Notes: a model not told the origin generated them from the letters alone. A stretch of 64,000 nt of DNA from CAVQCJ01 sp963711005 (GCA_963711005.1 CAVQCJ010000006.1:372001-436000); one strand, 5' to 3'. Shown: positions 1 to 8,803, counted from the stretch's first letter. Translations and numbers: made by a program.

Positions 1-566
1 TCGTGGCGGATGCCCACGGCGACGACGGCCGCGAACGCCAGGCAGGTCAAGGCGTCGATGGCGAACAGCAGCGTGTAGCTGATGCCGGCGACGTACCCCG
101 CGGTGACCGCCGCCAGGGAGAACCCGAGGTTGACGGCCCAGAACAGGAGCGCGAAGGCCCGCCGTCGCTCCTGCGGCCCGACCAGGTCGGTCACCAGCGC
201 GTTGCTCGCCGGCCGGTAGACGTCACTGGCGAGACCGACCAGGAACGCGGCCGCGCAGATCGGGCCGAGACCGCGGGCTGCGCCGAGCAGCGCCAGCGAC
301 AGGCCCGCCATCGCCATGCCCCACACCAGGGTCGCCCGGCGGCCAGCGTGGTCCGCCGCCCAACCGCCGACGATCTGGGACAGCGCCGCACCGAGCCCGT
401 ACGCCACGAGGGCAAGGCCGACCTGGCTCGGCGAGAACCCGCGCTGGCTGGTCAGGTACAGGACGGCGAACGGCTCCACGAACGTGCCGGCGCGGTTGAC
501 CAGCGTGCCGGTCCACAGCACCCAGTAGGCGCGCGGCAGGGGCTCAGCCGCCGGTCGGGAACCCAC
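1..566 (-). CDS. MFS transporter, C-terminus outside the window
   Basis: The N-terminal ~188 residues of a major facilitator superfamily permease are visible; the rest lies before base 1. The protein opens with an aromatic membrane segment (AYWVLWTGTLVNRAGTF), then the loop after the second helix reads GGWAADHAGRR, the family's G-x3-D-x2-GRR signature between helices 2 and 3. Further hydrophobic segments follow. The likely start is a GTG preceded by GGGTGA; a TTG four codons upstream is an alternative. It is divergent from the plus-strand gene at 642. Substrate is unknown. Proteins of this type are usually proton-coupled drug or metabolite exporters, but nothing here decides that. Confidence 0.85.
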   Translation of the reverse strand, partial: MGSRPAAEPLPRAYWVLWTGTLVNRAGTFVEPFAVLYLTSQRGFSPSQVGLALVAYGLGAALSQIVGGWAADHAGRRATLVWGMAMAGLSLALLGAARGLGPICAAAFLVGLASDVYRPASNALVTDLVGPQERRRAFALLFWAVNLGFSLAAVTAGYVAGISYTLLFAIDALTCLAFAAVVAVGIRH

Positions 567-641
567 GCGTTCACCCAAGCACAGCAGTCCGACCGCCGGA
601 CGGCAGCTACTGTCGGCCGGGTCGGGCAGGGAGGGGCGGCA

Positions 642-1115
642 ATGGACGCGCAGGCGATCGAACAGGCGTACGAACCCTTCGTCAGCGCTGTCCGCGGGGG
701 TGGTTTCCGGGCTCCCGGCCCGGACGAGGGGTGGAGCGCGGCGATGATCGCCGCGCACGTGACTTTGAACAACGACCACTGGACGAGAGCAGCGCGACGG
801 TTGCTCGCCGAAGGTTCGGCCGCGTACGACAACGAGACGGCGGTCGCCGCCGAGATCCTGCTCGACCACGTCGCAGCCGTGGGGGAGGGAGCCGGACTCG
901 TCGCCGACCTCGAGCGCTCGGTCCGGGACCTGGCCGTGGCCTACGATGAGCTCGGGGCGACCGGTGAGCAGGAGATCCCGGTTCGGATCGTCCACGAGGG
1001 CCGGATCGTCACCGACGGGCCGGCGCCGCTGGCGGACATGATCGTGGGCAACGCGACGTACCACCTGCAGATGCACTACGAGCAGCTGCTGGCGTTGCAC
1101 GACGAGGTCGGTTGA
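642..1115 (+). CDS. DinB/maleylpyruvate-isomerase-like small protein
   Basis: A 157-residue soluble protein. The ATG sits behind a GGGAGGGG ribosome-binding site, which decides the start inside a longer open frame. The sequence is helical and has the layout of the DinB/YfiT four-helix-bundle superfamily: an early helix with HVTLNNDHW (about residues 39-47) and a C-terminal helix with HLQMHYEQL (about 143-151), so three or more histidines could form the usual metal site. Members include thiol-dependent transferases and mycothiol-dependent maleylpyruvate isomerase. The exact reaction cannot be told. It is a single gene, divergent from the MFS transporter. Confidence 0.6.
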   Translation: MDAQAIEQAYEPFVSAVRGGGFRAPGPDEGWSAAMIAAHVTLNNDHWTRAARRLLAEGSAAYDNETAVAAEILLDHVAAVGEGAGLVADLERSVRDLAVAYDELGATGEQEIPVRIVHEGRIVTDGPAPLADMIVGNATYHLQMHYEQLLALHDEVG

Positions 1116-1258
1116 CCACCGGCGGGTCAGGCGACCGGAACGGTCCGGTCGGAAGGGGACCATCCGCGCCTCAAGATTGACATAATGTTCATTATCGGCA
1201 CTCGACCACGACCCAACCGAACAGTCGAGTTGATCCAGTTCGCAGCGGAGATGTCGTC

Positions 1259-2227
1259 TCATCCGAGCTTGGGCCACGTTGCCCGAGCCGCTGCGGCGTT
1301 GCTTCGGACCTGAGCCCATTGGTCTGCCAGTGCCGCAATCTGGTCAGCGTGCTGGTTCCGGAAGGTCTTGAGCGGTGTCGCCAGGACCGCCATGGCCTGG
1401 TTGTGCAGGTCCGAGCGACAAGACGCGTCCGCGGACGCCGCAGCGCGCTCCCGGTCTTGCTCGGCCCTCCAAGCGTCGGACCCGGTCGCTTCCTGGAACG
1501 ACCGCGTACCCTGAATGGCTGCGTACTCTGCATCGATCGCTTGAATCAGGTCGTCGCGTGAACGCACCTTGAAGCCCGCCTTGCTCATGCAGTCGGCATA
1601 GCCCCTCGCTAGCGACACGGCGCGGTCGTCGCGGGCGAGGCTCGTCTTGACGAGCGCCACCAGCTCCCCCGACAGGGTCCGAGATGCTTGCGGCTCACCA
1701 AAGCCGGCGTAGGCGGACGGGCCTGGCGTGCACCTGGCGAGCTGGTCGGTGAACGCAGCCTGCTTTGAGCCCGCCAGCTGTTTGTAGGCCGGATTGGTCG
1801 GGATGGTCGTCTCGCCGGTTTGACCGTCCGCCATCGCACGAGACACAGCCGCTGACCGACCGAGACCCTCTTGATCGACGAAGCTCGAGTCCACCGGAAC
1901 TACAGCGTCGATGAAGTCTGGGTAGAGCGTCTTCACACCCGGATACTCATCCACATAACGCGGGACTGGACTGTCGAAGCCTGCTCGGGCCATGCACTCG
2001 GTGATGGGACGGTGAAGAGCGTCAAACTGCAGGACGGCGACCGCCTCGCGGTCTGCGGCAGTGCCGATCGTGTCCGAGTAGAGCGCCTGGAGCAAGGAAG
2101 TCGTCGTGGCCTCGTCCGCAGATGAGATGGCCGCTTGCTGCGTGCCGCAGCCACCGAGCAGCGCGAGCACGCCGAGGACGGCGAGGAGCCGGACAGCTCT
2201 TCCGCGCGTCACTGTGTCGGACTCCAT
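1259..2227 (-). CDS. Secreted lipoprotein of unknown function
   Basis: A 322-residue protein with a lipoprotein signal peptide: a basic N-terminus, a hydrophobic stretch, and the lipobox LLGGC with the lipidated cysteine at residue 27. The mature part is polar, alanine-rich and predicted helical, with scattered cysteines (for example ITECMARAGF, LARCTPG, YADCMSKAGF, DASCRSDL). ECMxxxGF and DCMxxxGF look like a repeated short motif. The ATG follows GGGGGA. The gene overlaps the 3' end of the upstream secreted-protein gene by 19 bases, so the two are probably co-translated and work outside the membrane together. No family is recognised. Confidence 0.75.
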   Translation of the reverse strand: MESDTVTRGRAVRLLAVLGVLALLGGCGTQQAAISSADEATTTSLLQALYSDTIGTAADREAVAVLQFDALHRPITECMARAGFDSPVPRYVDEYPGVKTLYPDFIDAVVPVDSSFVDQEGLGRSAAVSRAMADGQTGETTIPTNPAYKQLAGSKQAAFTDQLARCTPGPSAYAGFGEPQASRTLSGELVALVKTSLARDDRAVSLARGYADCMSKAGFKVRSRDDLIQAIDAEYAAIQGTRSFQEATGSDAWRAEQDRERAAASADASCRSDLHNQAMAVLATPLKTFRNQHADQIAALADQWAQVRSNAAAARATWPKLG

Positions 2228-2817
2228 GGCAGTCCCCCGTCGAAGTAGATCGCCTGTCCGCCGCCGCCGTACTGAACATAGAACGACCGAGACTTGTTCG
2301 ACGTGTCCGTACTCGCAACGATGGAGAGGACGGAGCATGATGCATCAGGAGGCACCGGCGAACAAGCGGGCGCGCTTGGAGCCGTGGCTAGGTAGTGCTG
2401 GTAGCAGACTTGGTACTTCTGCATCGCGGTGATCGGGTACGCCTGCGGGTTGTAGCTGTCCGTCCAGGAGTGCACGACGTCCACATTGTCCGGAGCACAA
2501 TCCCGCACCCACCGAGCGTCCCAGTGGGTGTTGTCGAACAGTCCCCAATCGAAGTAGGTCGTATTGCAGTAATTGACAGCGGGGTTGACGATCCTTGATC
2601 GCAATCCGACTGGGTTGCTGTAGGCGCCCGACGCATTCCAAGACGCGCCACCCAGGCTCGAGGTCTGCGCGTTGCCCGAACCCCACCAAACGGTTCGGGA
2701 GCCGCTGACGGTCGGCCCGGGGCCACAGTCCGCGAACGCCTGGCCTGCCCCCACGAAGAAGACAACGCCACCAAGGACAATGCCGAACGCCCACTTCAGT
2801 CGCACCCGTTCCCCCAC
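2209..2817 (-). CDS. Small secreted protein of unknown function
   Basis: A 202-residue protein with a classical signal peptide (basic MGERVRLK, a hydrophobic core, probable cleavage after AFA at about residue 29). The mature part is rich in Gly, Ser, Asn, Trp and Tyr, with five or more cysteines that could form extracytoplasmic disulfides. It is upstream of the lipoprotein gene and overlaps it by 19 bases, suggesting an exported pair. It has no recognisable catalytic motif. The intergenic stretch upstream (2818-3016) separates it from a divergent gene and holds one copy of a dispersed repeat. Confidence 0.65.
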   Translation of the reverse strand: MGERVRLKWAFGIVLGGVVFFVGAGQAFADCGPGPTVSGSRTVWWGSGNAQTSSLGGASWNASGAYSNPVGLRSRIVNPAVNYCNTTYFDWGLFDNTHWDARWVRDCAPDNVDVVHSWTDSYNPQAYPITAMQKYQVCYQHYLATAPSAPACSPVPPDASCSVLSIVASTDTSNKSRSFYVQYGGGGQAIYFDGGLPWSPTQ

Positions 2818-2927
2818 CTCTCACCGCTGGACGACGCTCCCCCGCGTATTCAGCACCGGCCAATAGAACCAAGCCTGGTACACCGCTCGCAAGATCGTCA
2901 GCCCAAACGGTGTGGGGTAGAGCGCGC

Positions 2928-2954
2928 GGTGATCTGCTCAAGATCAACGCGGGG
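2928..2954. repeat. Dispersed intergenic repeat, copy A (short)
   Basis: Read on the minus strand this stretch runs CCCCGCGTTGATCTTGA followed by a GATC-containing second arm and CACC. The core GTTGATCTTGA matches copy B at 38555-38632. GATCT and AGATC form a 5-base inverted repeat with a 5-base spacer. It lies in the divergent interval between a secreted protein and a membrane protein. Confidence 0.45.
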
Positions 2955-3016
2955 TTGTGGGCGTGAAGGGAAGGTGGAGACTCAAGCCGGGTCACCGGCG
3001 ATCCGACCCTGTCAGC

Positions 3017-3568
3017 GTGGGCAAACAACACAGCATCGAGTTCTTCGTCTGCGCTGCCCTGATGCTCGTCTTCGGGGTCGGGTTCCACTCGTACGGCGCG
3101 CCGGTCGGCCTCGAGCTCGCGCTCGCTGCGGCCGTGGGCGGCGCCGGGCTGTTCCTGCTCACCGGCCACGAGCAGGCCCGGACCGTCGGGATCGTGGTCC
3201 TCGGTGCTGTCGCGCTGATCGGCGGTGTGAGCACGTTCTCCGGCTCGTACATGCCCGGAACGATCGTGGCCGTGATCACCCTGGTCCGCATGCTCTCGAG
3301 CGGGGGTGGGCCCGCGACGCGGGGGCTGCCGCCCGACCCGTCCGTGGCCGGCCAGCCCTACGCCGGCCAGCCCTACGGTTACGGCGGCACCGGCTCGCCA
3401 CTGCCGTACGGGTCCTCCGGCGCGCAGCCGCCGGCCCAGCCTCAGTCACAGCCGTACAGCCAGCCGGCGGCGACCCAGCCCTACGCGGGTGACCCCCGGT
3501 TCGGCGCTCCCGCGCCCGCCCAGCCGATGCCGCCGGCGGCCATGCCGCCCGCCCCACCGGTGGGCTGA
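3017..3568 (+). CDS. Small membrane protein with Pro/Gln/Tyr-rich tail
   Basis: About 183 residues. The first ~95 form three closely spaced hydrophobic segments (IEFFVCAALMLVFGVGF, a Leu/Ala-rich one, and a Gly/Val-rich one). After residue ~100 comes a low-complexity tail with repeated AGQPY and SQPY units that is probably disordered and cytoplasmic. I chose the GTG at VGKQHS because the hydrophobic core starts right after it; a GTG 20 codons upstream is also possible and neither has a strong ribosome-binding site. Function is unknown. It precedes the phosphodiesterase gene by 18 bases and may share its transcript. Confidence 0.6.
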   Translation: MGKQHSIEFFVCAALMLVFGVGFHSYGAPVGLELALAAAVGGAGLFLLTGHEQARTVGIVVLGAVALIGGVSTFSGSYMPGTIVAVITLVRMLSSGGGPATRGLPPDPSVAGQPYAGQPYGYGGTGSPLPYGSSGAQPPAQPQSQPYSQPAATQPYAGDPRFGAPAPAQPMPPAAMPPAPPVG

Positions 3569-3586
3569 GTCAGGTACAACTCGGGG

Positions 3587-4378
3587 GTGCCGACCGGTCG
3601 CCCCACGCACCCGTTCCTGGATCACGACGGCCCGATCGCGTTCGTCCACCGCGGCGGCGCTCTCGAGGCGTCCGAGAACACCCTGAGCGCGTTCGAGGTC
3701 GCGGTCTCGGCCGGGTTCCGCTACATCGAGACCGACGTCCGGGCGACCGCCGACGGTGTGCTGCTCGCGTTCCACGACGCCACTCTCGGCCGGGTCACGG
3801 ACCGTGACGGCCGGGTCGCGGAGCTGCCCTGGTCCGAGGTGGCCCAGGCCAGAGTGGGCGGTCGCGAGGCCATCCCCCGGCTGGACGAGCTCCTGCACTC
3901 CTTCCCCGACGTCCGGTTCAACCTCGACGCCAAGGACGCCTCGACGGTGCGACCGCTGGCGCGGTTGCTGCGCGGCTCCCCCGGGCTGCTCGACCGGGTC
4001 TGCCTGGCGTCGTTCAGCGACCGCCGGCTGACCTGGCTGCGCACCGCCCTGTCCCCCGACGTCTGCACCGGGCTGGGGCCGCGCGAGATCGCCCGCCTCA
4101 AGCGGGCAGCGATCACCGGTCGCCGCACCCGGCTCGCAGCGACGGCGCTGGCAGCCCAGGTGCCGGTCGGACCCGCACGCCTCCCCCTGGTGGACGCCCA
4201 GTTCGTCCTGGCGGCGACCGAGCACGGGCTCGCCGTGCACGTCTGGACCGTGGACGACGAGCCGACGATGAAGCGCCTCCTCGACCTCGGCGTGCAGGGG
4301 ATCATGACCGACCGGCCGGCGGTCCTCAAGGAGCTCCTGCAGCGACGCGGCCAGTGGTCCGGTCCCGGTCGTACCTGA
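3587..4378 (+). CDS. Glycerophosphodiester phosphodiesterase
   Basis: A 263-residue single-domain GDPD-family enzyme, which hydrolyses glycerophosphodiesters to glycerol-3-phosphate and an alcohol. Family motifs are in order: HRGG (about residue 21), ENTLSAF (about 30), the metal-binding ETD (about 48), a second catalytic His in LLAFHD, and the late WTVDD and IMTDRP segments of the TIM barrel. There is no signal peptide, so it is probably cytoplasmic and acts in phospholipid turnover. The GTG start lies 18 bases after the preceding membrane-protein gene. Length is normal for the family. Confidence 0.9.
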   Translation: MPTGRPTHPFLDHDGPIAFVHRGGALEASENTLSAFEVAVSAGFRYIETDVRATADGVLLAFHDATLGRVTDRDGRVAELPWSEVAQARVGGREAIPRLDELLHSFPDVRFNLDAKDASTVRPLARLLRGSPGLLDRVCLASFSDRRLTWLRTALSPDVCTGLGPREIARLKRAAITGRRTRLAATALAAQVPVGPARLPLVDAQFVLAATEHGLAVHVWTVDDEPTMKRLLDLGVQGIMTDRPAVLKELLQRRGQWSGPGRT

Positions 4379-4491
4379 CAGTTTGCTGTGAATTCGCCCG
4401 CGCGGGCCAACAGGAGTGAACCTTCCGCGCCCTTCGAGCGTCTGGACGGGTGAAGGTCTGTCGCGGTGCAGTGTGGGGCTCCGGAATCCGG

Positions 4492-4517
4492 GGAATCCTG
4501 CCCGTCACCGGATCGTT
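4492..4517 (+). promoter_or_regulatory. SigR-type promoter of rbpA
   Basis: GGAAT (4492-4496, with a further G before it) is followed after exactly 18 bases by GTT (4515-4517). This is the -35/-10 pattern recognised by SigR/SigH-type thiol-stress sigma factors. It lies 52 bases before the rbpA start codon. rbpA is a known SigR target in Streptomyces, which makes a chance match less likely. Confidence 0.65.
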
Positions 4518-4569
4518 GAACGGGACAGCGACGCGCCCGGGTCGACCGGGACGGTTGGAGGACGGATCA

Positions 4570-4941
4570 ATGGCTGAGTCGATGCGCGGTTCCCGCCTCG
4601 GGGCCGTGAGCTACGAGAACGAGGGAGGCGTGGAGTTCGCCCCACGTCAGCTCGTCCCGTTCGACTGCCCGCACGGGCATGCGTTCGCGGTGCCGTTCTC
4701 GGTCGAGGCCGAGCTGCCGGACACCTGGGAGTGCCGCGTCTGCGGCGCGACCGCGACCCGGCGTGACGGCACCGGCGGCGAGGCCAAGGCCGGCCGCCGG
4801 ACGCGTACCCCCTGGGACATGCTCCTGGAGCGTCGCACGATCGGCGACCTCGAGGTCCTGCTGGAGGAGCGGCTCTCGCTCCTGCGCGACCTCGGCGGCC
4901 CGGCCCGCGCCGACCACCCGGACCACCGCAAGACCGCCTGA
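4570..4941 (+). CDS. rbpA: RNA polymerase-binding protein RbpA
   Basis: A 123-residue actinobacterial transcription factor that binds RNA polymerase and the primary sigma factor and stabilises the open complex. The sequence shows the family layout: RGSRLGAVSYENE at the N-terminus, a zinc-binding core (FDCPHGHAF, then WECRVCG), a basic linker (GRRTRTPWDML) and the C-terminal sigma-interacting helix (LEERRTIGDLEVLLEERL-like, about residues 84-103). The ATG follows GGAGGACGG. A SigR-type promoter lies upstream and a long hairpin terminator follows. The gene is monocistronic. Confidence 0.97.
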   Translation: MAESMRGSRLGAVSYENEGGVEFAPRQLVPFDCPHGHAFAVPFSVEAELPDTWECRVCGATATRRDGTGGEAKAGRRTRTPWDMLLERRTIGDLEVLLEERLSLLRDLGGPARADHPDHRKTA

Positions 4942-4954
4942 CCACCACGGCCCC

Positions 4955-4997
4955 GAAGGGCCGGTACCGGGACCTGACCTCCCGGTGCCGGCCCTTC
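4955..4997. terminator. Bidirectional hairpin terminator between rbpA and fxsA
   Basis: Two 18-base arms (4955-4972 and 4980-4997) pair with a single mismatch around a 7-base loop (cctgacc). The arms begin GAAGGGCCGG and end GGCCCTTC. It lies in the 86-base gap between the convergent rbpA and fxsA genes and can serve both. There is no clear T-tract, which is common in actinobacteria. Confidence 0.8.
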
Positions 4998-5027
4998 GTG
5001 ACGTCCGGGCCGCGTTCCCCGCGGACC

Positions 5028-5570
5028 TCAGAGCCCCGGCGGCAGCTGCGACGGCGGGCCGGCCGGCGGCTGGTCGCCCGGGCTGCCGTCCTCGCGGACC
5101 ACCAGACCGGGCACCACCCGCCCGCGACGGGTCCAGACCTGCACCCCGCCTGGACCGGTGACCGAGGTGAACCTGCGGACGAACCAGGCTGCGGTCGCCG
5201 TCTGCAGGAGCCCCCGCACGGGCGGCAGCAGCAGGACGAGCCCGATGGCGTCGCTGACGAACCCGGGCAGGAAGATCAGCAGCCCGGCCAGGAACAGCAG
5301 CGCAGCGCGGGCGGCCGCCGCCCCGTCAGGCGGCCCGGTCACCACCGCTCCCCCGCCCGGGACCGCCGGGTCGGTCCGGATCCGGATCCGGCCGCGCAGG
5401 GCCTGCCACCAGGTCGACCCGGCCCGGCGCATCACGTACAGGCCGAGGGCGGCGCCGGCGACCAGGGCCACCAGGGTCCAGCCGAACCCGATGAGCTCGA
5501 CCATCCGCACGATGACGTAGATCTCCACGGCCGGGAACACCACGAAGACGAAGAAGGCGACCAGGGGCAT
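5028..5570 (-). CDS. fxsA: FxsA-family membrane protein
   Basis: A 180-residue integral membrane protein of the FxsA family. Visible are an N-terminal hydrophobic pair (residues ~3-18 and ~25-45), the family stretch LYVMRRAGSTWWQALR, and a third hydrophobic region with LIFLPGFVSDAIGLVLLLPPVR (about 92-113). Family members are cytoplasmic-membrane proteins; in E. coli overproduction lets a phage exclusion phenotype be bypassed, but the normal role is unknown. The ATG is 11 bases after the mannosyltransferase stop, so it is the last gene of the lnt-ppm1-fxsA run and ends at the shared terminator. Confidence 0.85.
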   Translation of the reverse strand: MPLVAFFVFVVFPAVEIYVIVRMVELIGFGWTLVALVAGAALGLYVMRRAGSTWWQALRGRIRIRTDPAVPGGGAVVTGPPDGAAAARAALLFLAGLLIFLPGFVSDAIGLVLLLPPVRGLLQTATAAWFVRRFTSVTGPGGVQVWTRRGRVVPGLVVREDGSPGDQPPAGPPSQLPPGL

Positions 5571-5581
5571 CTCGGCCGCCC

Positions 5582-6415
5582 TCAGTCCTGGCCGCGACGG
5601 GGCGGCCGCATCGTCCGCAGCGCGTCGAAGCGGCTGGCGACCCCCCACTCGGTCACCCGCCACAGAGCTTCCCGGACGACGCTGCCGCTCATCTTGCTGG
5701 TCCCGATCTCCCGCTCGACGAACGTGATCGGCACCTCCACCACCCGGAACCCGCCGCGGGACGCCCGCCAGGCCAGGTCCACCTGGAAGCAGTACCCCTG
5801 CGACTGCACGACCTCCAGGTCCAGCCCGAGCAGGGTCTCCCGCCGGAAGGCGCGGTAGCCGCCGGTGATGTCGCGGATCGGCACCCCGAGCGCCACCCGG
5901 GCGTACGTGTTCCCGCCGCGCGAGAGCAGCTGCCGGCGCAACGGCCAGTTGACGACGCTGCCGCCTGGCACGTAGCGCGAGCCCAGCACCAGGTCGGCGT
6001 CCTGCAGCGCCTCGAGCATGCGGGGCAGGTCCTCCGGGCGGTGCGAGCCGTCCGCGTCCATCTCGACGACGACGCCGTAGCCACGCTCCAGAGCCCACCG
6101 GAAGCCGGCCAGGTAGGCCGCCCCGAGGCCCTGCTTGCCGGGTCGGTGCAGGACGCCCACGCGGTCGTCGTCGGCCGCGAGCTTGTCGGCGAGGTCGCCG
6201 GTGCCGTCCGGGCTGTTGTCGTCGGCCACCAGGATGTCCGCGTCGGGGACGGCGGCCCTGGCCCGGCGCACGATCCGCTCGAGGTTGTCCCGCTCGTTGT
6301 AGGTCGGGACCACGATCAGCACCCGGCCGAGGGGTGGTCGTACCCGGTGACCGGCGCCCGCCTCGGGGGTCGAGGGGTCGTGCTCAGGCGGCTGCGCTGC
6401 TGGCACTGCTGGCAT
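5582..6415 (-). CDS. ppm1: Polyprenol-phosphate mannosyltransferase
   Basis: A 277-residue GT-A glycosyltransferase of the dolichol-phosphate-mannose synthase type, which transfers mannose from GDP-mannose to polyprenyl phosphate for lipoglycan and protein mannosylation. Motifs: VVPTYNERDNLE (about residue 35), ADDNSPDGT (about 65), the metal-binding DADGSH (about 118), GSRYVPGG, and DITGGYRAFRR (about 180). There are no C-terminal membrane helices, so it resembles the soluble catalytic domain of mycobacterial Ppm1. It overlaps the 3' end of lnt by 32 bases. In other actinobacteria the same two activities are fused or adjacent. Confidence 0.93.
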   Translation of the reverse strand: MPAVPAAQPPEHDPSTPEAGAGHRVRPPLGRVLIVVPTYNERDNLERIVRRARAAVPDADILVADDNSPDGTGDLADKLAADDDRVGVLHRPGKQGLGAAYLAGFRWALERGYGVVVEMDADGSHRPEDLPRMLEALQDADLVLGSRYVPGGSVVNWPLRRQLLSRGGNTYARVALGVPIRDITGGYRAFRRETLLGLDLEVVQSQGYCFQVDLAWRASRGGFRVVEVPITFVEREIGTSKMSGSVVREALWRVTEWGVASRFDALRTMRPPRRGQD

Positions 6416-8007
6416 CGTGGGACGGGCTCCTCTCGCGTCGCCGGCGGACGATCGCCACGGCGACGGCGCCTGTCCCGAGGGTACCCAGGATCAGCTCCGG
6501 CCAGGCGCCCAGCCGGGTGGCCGGGGTGGTTCCCGCGCGTACCGTCACCGGGCCGTCGTAGACCCAGCGCTCGAACTCGTGCGAGCCGGCCACCACGTGA
6601 CCGTCGGCCGCGATCACGGCGCTGAGCCCGCTGGTCGCCGCGACCAGGACCGTCCGGCCGGTCTGGACCGCCCGCAGCCGGGAGATCGCGAGCTGCTGGT
6701 CCGGCTGGCCGGTGCGTCCGTACGTCGCGTTGTTGGTCTGTACCACGAGCAGGCCCGGGTCGCCGGCAGCGACGTCCTGAACCACCGGGTCGTACGCCAC
6801 CTCGAAGCAGATCACGTCGCCGACCCGGACCGGCCCGAGCTGCAGCAGCCCGGGCTTGTCCCCGGCGGCGAAGTCGCGTGGGATGCGGTCCAGCCTGGTC
6901 ACGAACCGGGTCAGCAGGGACCGGAACGGCACGTACTCGCCGAAGGGCACCGGGTGCCGCTTGGCGTAGGTCTCGCCGGGACCGCCGCCGCCGGGGCTGC
7001 CGGTGGGCGCCCAGACGATCCCGAGGTTGAGGACGGTCGCCGGGTCGGCCGGGTTGGTGACCACGGCACCGACCAGGGTGGGCGCGGCGATGGCGTCCAC
7101 GGCGCCCTGGATGGCGGCGGCGGCGCCCGCGTCGGCGTACGGGTCGATGTCGGTGGAGTTCTCCGGCCAGACGACCAGCTCGGGCTGCGGCCGGGTACCG
7201 GCGGCGACCTGCCCGGCCAGCTGGCGGGTGGCGTCGACGTGGTTGTCGAGCACGGCGGCCCGCTGGCCGTAGGCGTCCAGCCCGGTCTGCGGCACGTTGC
7301 CCTGGACCACGGCGGCGTCCACGGAGTGACCGCCGGTCGGCAGCGGGACCAGCAACGCGGCCAGCGCCGCGACCAGGGACGCGGCCAGGAGGGCTCCGGC
7401 GCCCAGCCGTTCGCCGCGCCGGGTGACGGCGGCGGCGACCAGAGCGCCGGACAGGGCGACGGCGAACGTCAGCAGCGGCATCCCGCCGAGCGCGGCGTAG
7501 CCCTTGAACGGCGCGTCGGCCTGGGCGAACGCGAGCCGCCCCCACGGGAAGCCGCCGAAGGGTACGGCGCCGCGCAGCCCTTCGACCGCCACCCACAGCG
7601 CGGCGACGTACACCGGCCATCCGGGGAGCCGCCGCACCAGCACGGTGCCGACTGCGAGCAGCCCGAACGACAGCGCCTCGAGCAGCGGTCAGCAGCACCC
7701 ACGCGTCCGGACCGATCACCAGCATCCAGCGCAGCAGCAGACCGAAGAACGTCAGCCCTGCGACGATCCCGACCAGGGCCGCCGCGCGCAGCCGCAGCCC
7801 GAGCGGGAGGAGTGTCAGTGCGGCGACGGCCGGCACGGTCAGCCACCACAGACCGAACGGTGGGAACGCGAGGGCAAGCACGACACCGGTGACCGCCGCA
7901 CCCGCGCAACGGACCGGCAGCCCGGGGACGCGCCCGCGCGCGGGCCCGCCGGCACGGTCCGCTCCGACGGGTCCGGCGGATCCCTCGGTGCCGGTGCGAC
8001 CCACCAC
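6384..8007 (-). CDS. lnt: Apolipoprotein N-acyltransferase, frameshifted in this sequence
   Basis: Lnt adds the third acyl chain to the N-terminal cysteine of lipoproteins at the membrane. The N-terminal membrane part is read in one frame (start GTG at 8007, hydrophobic to WVLLTA), then at about 7685 the frame changes by one base and the rest continues (EALSFGLLAVG...). Removing one G restores ~540 residues, normal for the family. The carbon-nitrogen hydrolase domain is complete: Glu in VVWPENS, Lys in YAKRHPVPFGEYVP, Cys in VICFEVAYD. Because all catalytic residues are intact the break is probably a sequencing indel. It is the first gene of the lnt-ppm1-fxsA run. Confidence 0.88.
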
Positions 8008-8392
8008 GGAAGGGTACGTGACGACCGGACGAGCCCCGGTCGGTCTCGAGGACGTGGAAGAGGACCCGATCCGCCCTTCGGACCGACTCGCACGCCGCGG
8101 GATGCGGTGCGCAGGCCGTTGTCTACTGGACGGACGGGTCCTCTCCGAGTCGAGCCCCGCAGGCCCGGGGCGCCTCCGTTGGCGGGTGGGGCGCGGCGTC
8201 CGGGCGGGCGGTCGACCGGGGGCGAAACTACTCCCGTATGGCCGGTCCCTGTCAACCCGGAGCGGCGATTAGGCCTTTTGCAGCAACAACTTTCGGCGTG
8301 TCGGCCGGGAACGCCGGTTCCCGGCTGGACCCGTGCGGAACATCCGTCACACCCGCCGCTCGGGCCCGCGTGGCGCCCGGCCGGGCGCGAGG
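8008..8392. other. 385-base non-coding gap with hairpins
   Basis: No convincing gene. A perfect 8-base inverted repeat (GCCGGGAA at 8304-8311, TTCCCGGC at 8318-8325, 6-base loop) and a 16-base GC palindrome (GCGCCCGGCCGGGCGC, near 8373) lie downstream of kal and may terminate the kam transcript. The part nearest 8008 should hold the lnt promoter, but I see no clear consensus there. Confidence 0.4.
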
Positions 8393-8803
8393 TCAGTGCG
8401 GGATGACCACGGTCCCGGTGGCCCGGGTGCAGACCAGCGGCTCGGTCAGGACCGCAGCGGCGGAGGCGGTCGCGCCGGGCACCGCACGGCACACCACGCG
8501 AGCCTCGAACGACAGCTCGCGACTGCGTCGTCCGACCCGCACGACGGTGGCGCTGGCCTCCAGCACGTCGCCACCCTGGACCGCGGCGACGAACTGCACA
8601 TCGGAGTACGAAGCGAACAGACCCTCGTCCCCGTCTGTGCGGATCAGCAGCTCGGTGGCGACGTCGCCGAACATCGCCAGGACGTACGCACCGTCGACGA
8701 GGTTGCCGGCGTAGTGCGCGTGCGAGTACGGCACGTAGCGTCTGTGCGTCACCGCGAGCCCCAGCCTCGGGTCCGCACCTGAGGGGTCGCTGTCCGTCGT
8801 CAT
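8393..8803 (-). CDS. kal: 3-aminobutyryl-CoA ammonia-lyase
   Basis: A 136-residue hot-dog-fold protein. Kal removes ammonia from L-3-aminobutyryl-CoA to give crotonyl-CoA, a late step of lysine fermentation. The sequence is short and single-domain, with RRYVPYSHAHYAGNLVDGAY near the start matching the family's conserved opening. By sequence alone it could be another hot-dog thioesterase or hydratase; the assignment rests strongly on its place as the last gene of kdd-kamD-kamE-kal. The ATG follows AAGGAG and the gene starts 26 bases after kamE. Confidence 0.85.
   Translation of the reverse strand: MTTDSDPSGADPRLGLAVTHRRYVPYSHAHYAGNLVDGAYVLAMFGDVATELLIRTDGDEGLFASYSDVQFVAAVQGGDVLEASATVVRVGRRSRELSFEARVVCRAVPGATASAAAVLTEPLVCTRATGTVVIPH

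Noticed and set aside
7677..7700. Programmed frameshift in lnt
   Set aside because: No slippery heptamer or downstream pseudoknot is evident, and similar one-base breaks occur in six other genes, pointing to sequencing error.
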